From: Bacillus spongiae
Lineage (GTDB): Bacteria; Bacillota; Bacilli; Bacillales; Bacillaceae_K
DNA length: 64,000 bases
Assembly (NCBI RefSeq): GCF_037120725.1
Contig: NZ_JBBAXC010000013.1
Location: 1-64,000 of the forward strand
Direction: 5' to 3'
The translations under genes and the position numbers were made by a program. Shown here piece by piece: positions 1-7,734 of the stretch. Under the pieces are notes generated by a model. It did no database searches. It saw nothing but the letters and a program-made list of their open reading frames with translations, and was not told the DNA's origin. How positions within the stretch are numbered: position 1 is the stretch's first letter; the number at the start of each line of letters is the position of its first letter.

Positions 1-186
1 AGGAGTTAGGTTCTCCTTCTCTTTGAATGTTCCTGAATTTTTATATTGATTAATCCATTTATCAAGAGAAGAAGGAGTTAAGTCGTATTCTCGAATAATT
101 TCTTTCCTTGGCTTTCCATTATTGTAGAGTTGCACAATTTGTTCCTTGAATTCTTGGGTAAACGTACGGCGTGACCTTTTTGTCAT
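1..186 (-). CDS. IS3-family transposase OrfA, N-terminal part (cut by window edge)
   Basis: The first 62 codons of an IS3-type OrfA are visible; the gene runs off the left edge. The N-terminus (MTKRSRRTFTQEFKEQIV, then KPRKEIIREYDLTPSSLDKW) is the helix-turn-helix DNA-binding region that recognises the element's ends. OrfA is normally fused to the DDE domain of OrfB by programmed frameshifting, but OrfB lies outside the window. The ATG at 186 follows a good GAGGAG site. What is visible is undamaged, unlike the dead IS3 copy at 61.6-63.0 kb, so it may be an intact element. Family assignment is firm; group and activity cannot be judged. Confidence 0.88.
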   Translation of the reverse strand, partial: MTKRSRRTFTQEFKEQIVQLYNNGKPRKEIIREYDLTPSSLDKWINQYKNSGTFKEKENLTP

Positions 187-271
187 GTAGATTCTCCTCA
201 TCAATCATATAGTAAGTTCATTCTACTTGACCTTAAAATTTCTGTCTAACTAAATGTAGCCGGTCCAAATT
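1..271 (-). mobile_element. Edge of an IS3-family element
   Basis: The OrfA start lies inside the element. About 60-85 bases upstream of it, the minus-strand sequence TGGACCGGCTACATTTAG followed by TTAGACA resembles the left end of the other IS3 copy in this window (TGAACTGCCCCCCAATTG followed by TTAGACA, 61596-61620). The outer boundary near 265-271 is inferred from that similarity. The opposite end is outside the window, so neither target duplication nor completeness can be checked. Confidence 0.55.
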
Positions 272-294
272 GTTGAAATAAGACCTAATAAAAA

Positions 295-312
295 AAGGGG
301 TACAGTCCCCTT
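295..312 (-). terminator. Short stem-loop terminator
   Basis: AAGGGG/CCCCTT arms with a six-base loop are followed on the minus strand by a run of seven T. It would end transcripts coming from the small minus-strand genes at 433-899. The stem is short, so strength is uncertain. Confidence 0.5.
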
Positions 313-432
313 CTCCCATAAAAAATACAAATTTAGCCTTTGCTGATACATGGCTGTGATGGTTGTTACCACCTAGTTAACAGTGATAAACATTCCACCT
401 ACTAAACATGTATTGAGCATTAAATTAATCAT

Positions 433-555
433 TTACTTACTAGTCTTTCCAATGTATCTAGCAATAAGTATACACATTATTGCACTGAGGAACGATGGTA
501 TCCCCACAGCAACATAAAGAAGAGATAGCTCTCCCTTATTATAATAATAATGCAT
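433..555 (-). CDS. Small membrane protein or remnant
   Basis: A 40-residue frame beginning MHYYYNKGEL and containing one hydrophobic stretch (SLLYVAVGIPSFLSAIMCIL) before a basic end. The frame stays open for 16 codons upstream of the ATG without another start codon or a clear ribosome site, so this may be the C-terminal remnant of a larger membrane protein. It lies just downstream of the 94-residue membrane protein on the same strand and just before a stem-loop terminator, so the two may share a transcript. Function unknown. Confidence 0.35.
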   Translation of the reverse strand: MHYYYNKGELSLLYVAVGIPSFLSAIMCILIARYIGKTSK

Positions 556-614
556 AAAATTCCCAATACTTATGATTGATCCAACACGAAAAAAATCGCA
601 ATTTCACTTAATAC

Positions 615-899
615 TTACAATTCCATAAAAAGATAACTCATGTATCCAACAAAAAGAACGGATAGTAGGAAAATCGGCACTGAAAAGAATAGTTTATTTC
701 TAAACCTTATATCCGTAAACTCCTTATACACATGATCCAAAATAGTATATATGAAAAATAGTACCGGAATACTTATACCAATTGCGATTAGGTCAACACG
801 TGTAAACGGTTTGCTTACATAGTAATCAAATGTCGAATTTAGAATGAATAAAATAGAAAATAGTAGGAATTGATAGATAGAAAATTTAAAATATATCAT
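615..899 (-). CDS. Small integral membrane protein, unknown function
   Basis: A 94-residue protein with three hydrophobic segments, near residues 8-22, 36-52 and 68-90, separated by short charged loops (KPFTRVD and DHVYKEFTDIRFRNK). The ATG is preceded by AAGGTG at slightly long spacing. No catalytic motif is visible. It resembles in size and topology the many YesK-like small membrane proteins of Bacillaceae, but I do not recognise a family with confidence. Downstream on the same strand lies the 40-residue membrane fragment and then a terminator. Confidence 0.6.
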   Translation of the reverse strand: MIYFKFSIYQFLLFSILFILNSTFDYYVSKPFTRVDLIAIGISIPVLFFIYTILDHVYKEFTDIRFRNKLFFSVPIFLLSVLFVGYMSYLFMEL

Positions 900-1226
900 G
901 GATGATTACACCTTCTTGATGATCTGTATTTTACTTCAATAATCGTTACATACAATTAAGTATTTTATAACATGTTCATTGACTTTGGCTACATACTTTA
1001 ATTGGTTTCATTCAATAAATATAAAATATTTCATTTTTATGATAACCTGTTCACTTGTCAATTGAATCATGGCCTCATTCAAATTTTTCCAAAGGAAGAA
1101 AACACACTTTCTCTCTATTAAACACCAAATTTTTTAGAAGCAATGACGAGATATTGCCCAATTTGTATTTTTTTTCGTTAGACCGAACGTTGTGGACACC
1201 ATTATTAAAGTTGGAGTTGTCATTTC
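900..1226. other. AT-rich intergenic stretch
   Basis: No frame with a start, ribosome site and plausible composition was found on either strand. Frames of about 60 codons in this stretch have no ribosome site. I see no structured element. Confidence 0.4.
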
Positions 1227-1340
1227 TTAGTTCTTTCTTTTGATTAAAATTTTCTCGATTCGTTCATATTTTTCCAAATTACTAATATCCGTATTATATA
1301 AAATTTCTTGAATAGCTTCGATCTTTTGTTGATTGTCCAT
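1227..1340 (-). CDS. 37-residue charged small protein
   Basis: The frame starts MDNQQKIEAIQEILY and ends ERIEKILIKRKN. It is preceded by AGGAGGGG at near-ideal spacing, one of the strongest ribosome sites in the region, which is the main reason for calling it. The sequence is amphipathic and probably helical, rich in Lys, Glu and Ile, with no signal or membrane segment. I do not recognise it. It stands alone between unannotated stretches, so a regulatory small protein or a gene fragment are both possible. Confidence 0.5.
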   Translation of the reverse strand: MDNQQKIEAIQEILYNTDISNLEKYERIEKILIKRKN

Positions 1341-1800
1341 TTTTTTCCCCTCCTATATTTATTTCGGTACAGCTTTCTATATTTACAATTCTTTTTTTGA
1401 CGATAGTTAATAAAGAATAATACCATCCGGTCAACTACAAACGCTTAAAATATTCCCGATTTAATTTCATGCACTTCTCTTTTTTTAACAGGCGTTGATG
1501 ATTCATACCCCTCCGTGTTTAACAATACATCAGAAACAGTTAAAGCTAGATAAATAGTACCCTTGCTTTATGATCACGTTAACTTGATAGAGTTGTTTCG
1601 ATAATACTGAGAAAATCGATTTATTATTCATTCGCAACGTACCGAATGCTTGTTCTCGTTAATGATTATAGTGAGAATTTTTACACGGGTCAACTAACAA
1701 AATATAATTTTTGTTCAACATAAAAAAATGATTCATTTGTTGCCTTAGAATAAAGTTTGATCAAAACATCTCACAAACCTAAATATTATTGCTAATAAAA
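1341..1800. other. Intergenic stretch with one doubtful micro-ORF
   Basis: The only candidate is a 23-codon minus-strand frame at 1435-1506 (MNHQRLLKKEKCMKLNREYF...) preceded by GGAGGGG, but the spacing to its ATG is only one or two bases. I would not call it a gene on this evidence. The rest is AT-rich with no recognisable feature. Confidence 0.3.
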
Positions 1801-1839
1801 AGAATGTATTTTGACAGTAGATTAATCAAAATGCATTCT
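1801..1839 (-). terminator. 14-bp stem-loop terminator
   Basis: AGAATGTATTTTGA (1801-1814) pairs with TCAAAATGCATTCT (1826-1839) with one G-U pair and an 11-base loop. On the minus strand it is followed by TTTTTATT. It sits 117 bases downstream of the minus-strand gene ending at 1956 and is its likely terminator. Confidence 0.7.
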
Positions 1840-1955
1840 TCTCCTGAAGATGTAATGAGGATTTGTATAAAGAAGTTGCATCATTTTCTACCTTTAGTGC
1901 TCCACAATCGCTCATTTTTGATCAAGGTTAGTACTATGGATATAATCTAATTGGC

Positions 1956-2639
1956 TTACTCTCCCCATAAATCCTTATCATAAAAATCTACAGTTAAAGC
2001 AAATCCATTTCCTTTATTTGAGAGGTATGGATCCCTTAAATAATTATTTAAATGTTCATGCTCATGGAAGCCTGGATATTTTTCAAACAACATCTTTCCG
2101 TTTATGGAGACATGTTCTGTATCGTAGGCGATTAGATAGTAAATTCTACTACTACTCATCATAAACAAAGTTTCTGCATAAATTTTTAAATCCAAAAATT
2201 CCTTATTTTCTTTATAATTTATCCTTTCAAAGTCTTTACGTAACTGGTTCTTATCCCAAGTTGGTAAACGTAAATCAAGTGAAATCACCTTATGGCTCTT
2301 TCTAATTTTTTCTCTTAATTGCTTCCAATTCTTTGTCTTAAATTGTGTAGAGTGATGTAGGATGACCAAATCTCGTTGTTTAACATAGTTTGACCAGTTT
2401 TTCAAATATGTTGGGATTGATTTTTTTTTGACAGGCAAGTAAATTAATACATCCTTTTGACAACTCACCAAATTGAAAAGGTTTGCCAATAACTTCAATT
2501 CTTCTTCATTACCAAAAATAATAAATACTTTAGGCGCTGTTTCTATTACATAGGTATTTTCAAATTTTATCACAGGCTTTAAAATCTGTAATTTCTTACC
2601 ATTATAAGATATAAATGTAGTAATAAATTTTGCCTTCAT
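1956..2639 (-). CDS. Hypothetical protein, 227 residues
   Basis: A complete reading frame with a GGAGAATAA ribosome site before its ATG and a strong terminator downstream. The N-terminal third is beta-rich (KAKFITTFISYNGKKLQILK, then KVFIIFGNEEEL); the middle is basic and helical; the C-terminus is aromatic and acidic (FALTVDFYDKDLWGE). There is no signal peptide, membrane segment or recognisable catalytic motif. It may be another immunity-type or accessory protein given the adjacent toxin/immunity remnants, but nothing in the sequence proves that. Function unknown. Confidence 0.7.
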   Translation of the reverse strand: MKAKFITTFISYNGKKLQILKPVIKFENTYVIETAPKVFIIFGNEEELKLLANLFNLVSCQKDVLIYLPVKKKSIPTYLKNWSNYVKQRDLVILHHSTQFKTKNWKQLREKIRKSHKVISLDLRLPTWDKNQLRKDFERINYKENKEFLDLKIYAETLFMMSSSRIYYLIAYDTEHVSINGKMLFEKYPGFHEHEHLNNYLRDPYLSNKGNGFALTVDFYDKDLWGE

Positions 2640-2760
2640 TTATTCTCCAATCATTACCTTTCTTCTAAACGACATGGATTTAGTTCATATTTTCGTTATC
2701 AAAATTTTAAACATAATGCAAAGAATAAACAATACTAGTATTTATTAAAAATACTATTTT

Positions 2761-2797
2761 CATCTAACGCCCTTTTGCTGAAGACTTGAATTTGAGA
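2761..2797. repeat. Dispersed repeat alpha, copy 1 (partial)
   Basis: The string CATCTAACGCCC followed by TTTTGCTGAAGACTTGAATT matches the right half of the repeat at 6820-6853 (CATCGCACCC then TTTGGCAGAAGACTTGAATT) with a few differences. The other near-complete copy is at 4442-4480. It lies between genes. Confidence 0.55.
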
Positions 2798-2921
2798 CAG
2801 TTTTTAATTTGGCATCAATGAATCCCCTCGCTTGTTGAATAAGAGATTCTGAGACCTTCATGAATTTTTCACTCCCTCTATATAGCAAAAGATAAGTCAG
2901 TATTTCTTGCTGCCAGATAAT

Positions 2922-3429
2922 TTAAGAGTTACTTACTTGAATTTCATAAGGAATATCTTTCACACTGAGTACAGGATTCTTGGAAGCCAATAAGTTTACT
3001 AACTCATATTTTAAACCTTCAGTAGAGAGTTCACTATTCTCAGGAATCGTTATCTTAATCATTGGTTCTGGTTTAATGGAAGGATAATGAACTTCGACAC
3101 CTGTGTAATTATTTTCTATAATATAATCATATACAATTCTTTCAAGTTGCTTCAAAGTTCGTTCTATTTCCAACTCTTGTATACTTTTTTTAAAAACCTC
3201 AATATTATAATAGACCAAATCTGGCGCATCAATATTTTCTTCTAAATAATCTCGAAGTTCATGTTCATTATTGGTTTTGTCCATTCCAATCGATTTAATA
3301 GGGTCTGTATCACCTATCTGGAAGCTGAATAAACCATATTCATCCCATGCATCTCTTAGGGTAGCTACGATACAATCAGAACGAGCTTCTTTACTGTCTA
3401 CACCTTGAAGGATTACGAAAAAGAAAATA
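2922..3429 (-). pseudogene. N-terminally truncated hypothetical gene
   Basis: An ATG at 3284 would give 120 residues, but it has only a weak ribosome site. The same frame stays open upstream to about 3429 and reads as natural protein (VDSKEARSDCIVATLRDAWD, then YGLFSFQIGDTDPIKSIG) before meeting a stop, with no start codon in between. The C-terminal half is acidic and helical, then beta-rich (KPEPMIKITIPENSELSTEG). The simplest reading is a gene that has lost its start. It abuts, head to head, another truncated frame on the plus strand at 3405. Expression from the internal ATG at 3284 cannot be excluded. Function unknown. Confidence 0.55.
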
Positions 3430-3786
3430 AGTTAGACGTTATTAACTATGATCGTACAAACTCTGAAGGATCTATCGTAAATAGGAGCATATTGAGGGAA
3501 TTAAAGAAGATAATCTGTAACTACTTTTCCTTGAAAAAATTCCAACAGAAGAGAATGATCCAAGAGCAGGTAAGTACAGACCTATTGGTGGAAATCAAGG
3601 GACTTATGAAATTACTTCATCAGATAAAAAGGAACTAAAAGCACTTTTAAAGAGAATAAAGTTGAAAAGACTCAACTACAAGATAATTCTTTGAAGTTAA
3701 CGGTTGAAAATGTGAGTATCAACCTACAGACAAAAGTGGTTAGTGGTGGACTTAAAAAGGTGCTATCACTTATGAATCAAGAATAA
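3405..3786 (+). pseudogene. Decayed gene with two frameshifts
   Basis: Three successive frames join into one protein-like sequence: KDYEKENKLDVINYDRTNSEG..., then EENDPRAGKYRPIGGNQGTY, then QLQDNSLKLTVENVSINLQT...LSLMNQE and a TAA at 3784. At least two frameshifts are needed, near 3530 and 3660, and no start codon or ribosome site is present. The C-terminus ends 30 bases before the next plus-strand gene. Family not recognised. Confidence 0.55.
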
Positions 3787-3815
3787 CATAGGTCCAAGTA
3801 AAGGGGTGAAGTTAT

Positions 3816-4127
3816 ATGAATCGTAAGTTGTTAGTTTTTTTAGTCTCTATCTTTTTTGTGGCTTCTGCTCTTTCTACCTGGTATTTTGTGTTAAAACCAG
3901 ATTATATCGGGAAAATTTTTTTTGTAACTAAAGAATATATAATGATTGGACCAGTAGAAGTAGATCCAGAAGCCGATTACAATGTATATAAAATCTATAT
4001 TGATAAAAATACTGTGATTAAAGATAGTGGTTCTCTTGTAAAAGGAAACATAGTAAAAGTTTGGGTGGAAGAATTACATCAAAAGGACCAAAAACTTAAG
4101 GCTTTAAAAATAGATCTAGTGGAATAA
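3816..4127 (+). CDS. Small secreted or membrane-anchored protein, 103 residues
   Basis: The ATG follows AAAGGGGTG at good spacing. Residues 1-25 are a hydrophobic signal or anchor (LLVFLVSIFFVASALSTWYF) after a short basic start. The rest is beta-rich and resembles the small OB-fold-like extracytoplasmic domains common in Bacillus (GKIFFVTKEYIMIGPVEV, then a VWVEELHQKDQKLKALKI end). There is no lipobox cysteine, so it is anchored or cleaved by ordinary signal peptidase. Exact family uncertain. It stands alone on the plus strand. Confidence 0.65.
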   Translation: MNRKLLVFLVSIFFVASALSTWYFVLKPDYIGKIFFVTKEYIMIGPVEVDPEADYNVYKIYIDKNTVIKDSGSLVKGNIVKVWVEELHQKDQKLKALKIDLVE

Positions 4128-4441
4128 CCATTTCGCTAGGTTTTTTATTCGCCACTAACGCTAATCTGAATGATAATAAAAAATTTTAAGTATAGTGAAC
4201 AATCTCACTAGGTTATCTATCTATACAAAACGTAAGCGTCAAATAATCCGCAACTAGAATCTAAGTCGGGATTATGACGGATATATGATAAAATCTACAA
4301 TAATAAAAATAAGGAACCGCATGCAACAATATCATATACTGAATACAAATTACTTCCCCCTGCTTCTTTTTTACTCTACTCTCCTTTAACATAACACCAA
4401 TTATTTCAACACCTCTCAAACCTAAAAACAACCTTCACGAA

Positions 4442-4480
4442 CATAATAAAAGTACGATGTTAGATCATCGCACCCTTTTC
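4442..4480. repeat. Dispersed repeat alpha, copy 2
   Basis: CATAATAAAAGTACGATGT followed by TAGATCATCGCACCCTTTT is nearly identical to 6797-6833. A CGATG-TTAGAT-CATCG hairpin sits in the centre with A-rich and T-rich flanks, so it could act as a weak two-way terminator. Confidence 0.65.
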
Positions 4481-4553
4481 TGGAATAATCCATTGTCAAT
4501 TAACAGTTCTTTTACCTTTTAGTTCTAAACTCATTTTCCTTTTCGAGAAAAAT

Positions 4554-4578
4554 CCCTTTAGATGACATATCCAAAGGG
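4554..4578. repeat. Dispersed repeat beta, copy 1 (stem-loop)
   Basis: CCCTTTAGAT/ATCCAAAGGG is a stem-loop flanked by A and T runs. It is followed after a short gap by ACTTTATTTCAAATCAA; the same arrangement recurs at 8601-8660 downstream of the MFS gene. For copy 1 the minus-strand reading gives T runs after the stem, but 4707-4934 (minus strand) ends about 130 bases away, so it may terminate that gene. The flanks 4491-4640 otherwise hold no gene. Confidence 0.6.
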
Positions 4579-4706
4579 GAAAAACGATATTACTTTTTTT
4601 TAACGGTACCACTTTATTTCAAATCAACAGTTGCGTATTCTCAATCTTTTCTTCATACTTCGCAATCTTTTTTGGGAAGCACTAGAGGGCGTAATCATAA
4701 TATCTA

Positions 4707-4934
4707 TTATTCGTCGTCTTTTGAATTTTTCTTTTCTAATTTAAATAGCAAAAAAGATTTGATAAATGCTGTAATTGAGTATATTGCTAGTATAAAAAAT
4801 TGAAACCAAATAAGCTTATAATTTGGACCGTTTCCTATTGGACCAACTTTAGGTTGGTAGCCATTATATACAATAACGCAACCTGAAACAAAAAAAATAA
4901 TCCCTAAAACAAGATATAAAACATAATGACTCAT
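4707..4934 (-). CDS. Small two-helix membrane protein, 75 residues
   Basis: The start at 4934 (MSHYVLYLVLG) is preferred because GAAGGAGAG lies just upstream; an in-frame ATG nine codons earlier has no ribosome site. Two hydrophobic helices lie near residues 4-22 (VLYLVLGIIFFVSGCVIVY) and 42-64 (IWFQFFILAIYSITAFIKSFLLF), separated by a Gly/Pro-rich loop, with a charged C-terminal tail (KKNSKDDE). Family not recognised. A stem-loop at 4554-4578 lies downstream. Confidence 0.6.
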   Translation of the reverse strand: MSHYVLYLVLGIIFFVSGCVIVYNGYQPKVGPIGNGPNYKLIWFQFFILAIYSITAFIKSFLLFKLEKKNSKDDE

Positions 4935-5207
4935 ATGCCTCTCTCCTTCATTAATTGACATAAACAGGTTATAGAATCTTTTACTAAACTATCAAATTGG
5001 CATTTAAAATTGTACGTACGCTTTAATTTGATAAAAACATCATGTAGGGATTATAAGTGTTATCTCCATTCTATTATGAACAAGTGGGGTTATTCGTCCC
5101 TCTCCCTGTTCTTTTTCAACAAAAAATAAGATGGATTGGTATAACTAATATTGTCAGTCTATTTTAAAATAACTACTTTTAAATAGTAAATTATCTAAAT
5201 AAGGGTA

Positions 5208-5641
5208 CTACTCTACTTTTCCATATTTAGAATTTACTGCGTCTTCTACAACCGCTGGAGAGATTGATTTCAATGTTGTTAAAGTTTCTATTTCATCATT
5301 TGTAGCCTTCCTTAAAATTTCTCCCTTGTAGTTTAATATTACTTTTCCATGCAAGGTATCACTGCATTCAGGGAGTATTAAATTGTCTGGTATACCTATA
5401 CTTCCTAAATAACCCCATTCATTATCTTCAATTTTCACAGTAACCGTTTGTGCTAAAATAAAAATAGGATTTTTTATGATATTATTGATTTCAGGATGTC
5501 TATTTGATGTTATATCAAAAATAATAATACACTCTGAAGTTTCTCCTAAACCTATAACTTGTCCATAACTATACTTATATTCACCATTTATTTTGATATA
5601 AAAGACATCGCCTACTTTGACATTATGCTTTTTTTATCCAT
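5208..5641 (-). pseudogene. Imm26-like immunity gene with an A7 frameshift
   Basis: The ATG at 5641 has a GGGGG ribosome site and opens MDKKS..., but this frame stops after nine codons. If the A7 tract at 5629-5635 had one more A, the frame would read MDKKKHNVKVGDVFYIKI and continue without interruption for about 143 residues to the stop at 5208. KVGDVFYIK followed by YSYGQVIG matches the start of Imm26-type immunity proteins, which neutralise polymorphic-toxin C-terminal domains; I infer the family from that pattern. The final 76 residues also form an open frame with an ATG-less start. The toxin remnant at 5711-5903 lies immediately upstream, as expected for a toxin/immunity pair. The break may be real decay, slippage or a base-calling error. 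Confidence 0.65.
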
Positions 5642-5710
5642 TTACTATTCCCCCTTTATTTAATATTATCGCAATCCCAGTATTTAGGACTTATTTAATT
5701 TCGTTTTTTT

Positions 5711-5903
5711 CTAATAACCCTCCATTTTTTTATGTCCACCATAGTTATTTATCATTCTTTGCTCTAAAATATCTAATCGCTGCCCTGGTACTTCTCTTTT
5801 TATTAATTCATACTCATATCGCGCAATAAGTTTTTTTCTTGCATGTTCTTTTGCCTCTTTAAATATCTCTCAGGATTTTAGTTTGATTGATAAAATCTTT
5901 TCC
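5711..5903 (-). pseudogene. Polymorphic toxin C-terminal remnant
   Basis: The frame ending at 5711 reads FKEAKEHARKKLIARYEYEL, then IKREVPGQRLDILEQRMINN and YGGHKKMEGY. The pattern REVPGQRLDILEQRMINNYGG is the kind of tail found at the extreme C-terminus of secreted polymorphic toxins, just before the immunity gene. Further upstream GKDFINQTKILRDI continues in another frame, so there is at least one frameshift, and the rest of the toxin (secretion domain, catalytic core) is missing. The Imm26-like gene starts 70 bases downstream. This is therefore a displaced toxin cassette. Which toxic activity it carried cannot be told. Confidence 0.55.
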
Positions 5904-5940
5904 TATTTTATGTTAGTTCTTTTTATATGATAACTGCTCA

Positions 5941-6135
5941 ATCCTTACCCTTAGAACACTACCCAACGCTATCAAGTTCCTCCGATTGCGTTGTCTTCAT
6001 CGTATGTAAATGGACGCTACCTCCATCATTCACTTTATACATAAGGTATATCTAGTTAGAATGAAATATTAATAGCCACCCTTTGTTCTATTATATACTA
6101 GATAATCTTGTCAAATATCTCGATTTCAAACTTTC
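5941..6135. repeat. Dispersed repeat gamma, copy 1
   Basis: About 195 bases are diverged but colinear with 8301-8510: shared strings include CTTAGAACAC, GATTGCG, GTCTTCATC, TATGTAAATGG, ATTTTATAC/CTTTATAC, AATGAAATATT and TATA-ACTAG. Read on the minus strand both copies contain a TATAATAGAA promoter-like box followed by short frames (here MYKVNDGGSVHLHTMKTTQS). It may be a duplicated gene fragment or a duplicated RNA-type element; neither copy keeps an intact frame. Confidence 0.6.
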
Positions 6136-6162
6136 AAGATAATAGTCCAAAAGTAAAAATGA

Positions 6163-6187
6163 CGCTAATCTTAATTGCAGATTAGCG
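6163..6187 (-). terminator. 9-bp stem-loop terminator
   Basis: CGCTAATCT (6163-6171) pairs perfectly with AGATTAGCG (6179-6187) over a seven-base loop; on the minus strand TCATTTTTACTTTT follows. It lies downstream of the weak minus-strand frame at 6248-6469. Confidence 0.75.
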
Positions 6188-6247
6188 CACTATTCTTGAA
6201 TATGATAGTAATTTTAAACTCGACTGGAGTATATGATGGTGCAATCG

Positions 6248-6469
6248 TTATATGTTTTTGAATTTCAAACAAATTAATTTTCTAGTTTCATTAACCGTAA
6301 ACTTAAGATCCTTAAAAGCCCAAATGCAAATCGAGGATAGTGATATTTTATGACTGAAAAGCTGTTTTTCTAAAAACACTCCTCCTGCTCTAAATAAGCA
6401 TACCGCCAATCTTGTTGCAGCTCTGTCAAAATAAAATTTAGATGAAAGATCCAGGTCTGGTATAGCCAT
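6248..6469 (-). CDS. Doubtful 73-residue frame, possibly a remnant
   Basis: The frame reads MAIPDLDLSSKFYFDRAATR... and ends ETRKLICLKFKNI. There is no convincing ribosome site. A second frame across the same DNA (ELQQDWRYAYLEQEECF) looks equally protein-like, which suggests a frameshifted remnant. The perfect terminator at 6163-6187 just downstream is the best reason to think that a gene was once here. Function unknown. Confidence 0.25.
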   Translation of the reverse strand: MAIPDLDLSSKFYFDRAATRLAVCLFRAGGVFLEKQLFSHKISLSSICIWAFKDLKFTVNETRKLICLKFKNI

Positions 6470-6496
6470 TATCTCAGATAATTTTCCTGTTTTTTA

Positions 6497-6679
6497 TTAA
6501 GAGCTTCGATGTTTGTTAGCTCTAAATTCCGTTGAAAAAAGAAATACCGCAATCACAAACAATATAGTTGATAGTGCTATAACAATTCCATTCCATTCAC
6601 CATTAAGTATAGAAATATTCACAAGAGTAATCGTATGCATTAGAGCTACAATAATGAACAAAATAGTATAAGTTTTCAA
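6497..6679 (-). CDS. Small two-helix membrane protein, 60 residues
   Basis: I choose the TTG at 6679 (KTYTILFIIVALMHTITL) because GGAGGTG lies nine bases before it; the upstream in-frame ATG would include the ribosome site in the coding sequence. Two hydrophobic helices, residues 3-22 and 33-50 (IVIALSTILFVIAVFLFS), flank a short polar loop (ILNGEWNG). The tail is basic (EFRANKHRSS). Family not recognised. Confidence 0.6.
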   Translation of the reverse strand: MKTYTILFIIVALMHTITLVNISILNGEWNGIVIALSTILFVIAVFLFSTEFRANKHRSS

Positions 6680-6796
6680 TATAAATACACCTCCATTGCT
6701 ACTGATAACCATTTATCGTTGTTTAAGCAAACCTGCCCTATAGTTTAATACCAATTATTTCAAAACTTATTAAATCTTACAACAACTTTTTTAAAA

Positions 6797-6853
6797 CACA
6801 ATAAAAGCACGATGTTAGATCATCGCACCCTTTGGCAGAAGACTTGAATTCAA
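6797..6853. repeat. Dispersed repeat alpha, copy 3
   Basis: ACAATAAAAGCACGATGT then TAGATCATCGCACCCTTT repeats 4442-4480, and its right end GGCAGAAGACTTGAATT repeats 2776-2794. The CGATG/CATCG hairpin is at 6809-6824. The rest of 6680-7197 holds no recognisable gene. Confidence 0.65.
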
Positions 6854-7197
6854 GCTAACTTTATTAACGCTCTTCACAATTTACTCATAATTACTGAACC
6901 AATTCTTGCTCCTTTGTTTTCCTTCTTCTAATTTGTATGGAAGACTAGGTTTCGCGGGAGTTTATTACTAAAGAATGGATGACTCTATTTAACCACCCAT
7001 TCATTTCATAAAAAATTATTTATAAATAATACCTTGATAACTATTTATATTGGTTCAGATACCTCGAACAAAGTAAAATAGTTGCTCACAAAGAACGTGT
7101 GAAACAACTTTTATTTGGTCCTTGTCATAAATCGAATTGCGTTACCCTGGATATATTGAGAACTGCATATGTTTTTTATACTAATGAATGTTGACGA

Positions 7198-7651
7198 TTA
7201 TGCTGATGTAAAATAATGTATTCCAAAATATTTATCTTTATCTTCCATAACAACTAAAAATTCATTCCACTCAGGTTCATATACATGCGAACATTTTAAA
7301 ACCTTCTCTGGAAATACAAAGGGTTTTATTAATTCTGAGAATTCAGACTTAAGTTCAACAAAATCTTTTTTTGGCATCCTTAAATTTCTTCTCTAATTCA
7401 TCAACAGGTAAATCCTCAATACCTCTCCCTTTATACCAATATATATGTCTATTTTTCAGTTCTATAAATTGGCATTTAGCTGCAAATTCTTCTAATGTTT
7501 GAATATCTTTGTAAGATCTATAAGGACTATCTCTTTTTGTGTGTTCAAAAACATATATGGTTTCCTCTCCATAATCTAATTCGTCTTCTGTTAGAACAAA
7601 ATATTTCACAAAACTACCTCCATCGATTCGTATGTCCCTAGCTTCTATCAA
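7198..7651 (-). pseudogene. Hypothetical gene split by an A7 frameshift (immunity-size)
   Basis: Frame 1 runs from an ATG at 7651 (MIEARDIRIDGGSFVKYFVL...) for 98 residues and ends KFKDAKKRFC at an A7 tract (7366-7372). Frame 2 starts in that tract and continues KKDFVELKSEFSELIKPFVF...EDKDKYFGIHYFTSA to a TAA at 7198. Removing one A from the tract fuses the two into about 155 residues with a natural junction (FKDAKKDFVELKSEF). Alternatively the second frame could be read separately from its own ATG at 7377, which follows AAGG. Soluble, acidic, no signal; size and position are those of an orphan immunity protein, but the family is not recognised. Confidence 0.55.
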
Positions 7652-7734
7652 TTTTCAATGTTAGAGTTTATTGCTTTCATCATAGACGAACCTTTTTAAA
7701 ATAGCACCCATCATGTTTCTTGTATTCAAGGATT

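Noticed and set aside
1055-1426. Frames of about 60 codons on both strands around the 37-residue gene
   Set aside because: No ribosome sites, unnatural composition (Lys/Tyr or Phe/Ser-rich); the 37-residue frame has the better evidence.
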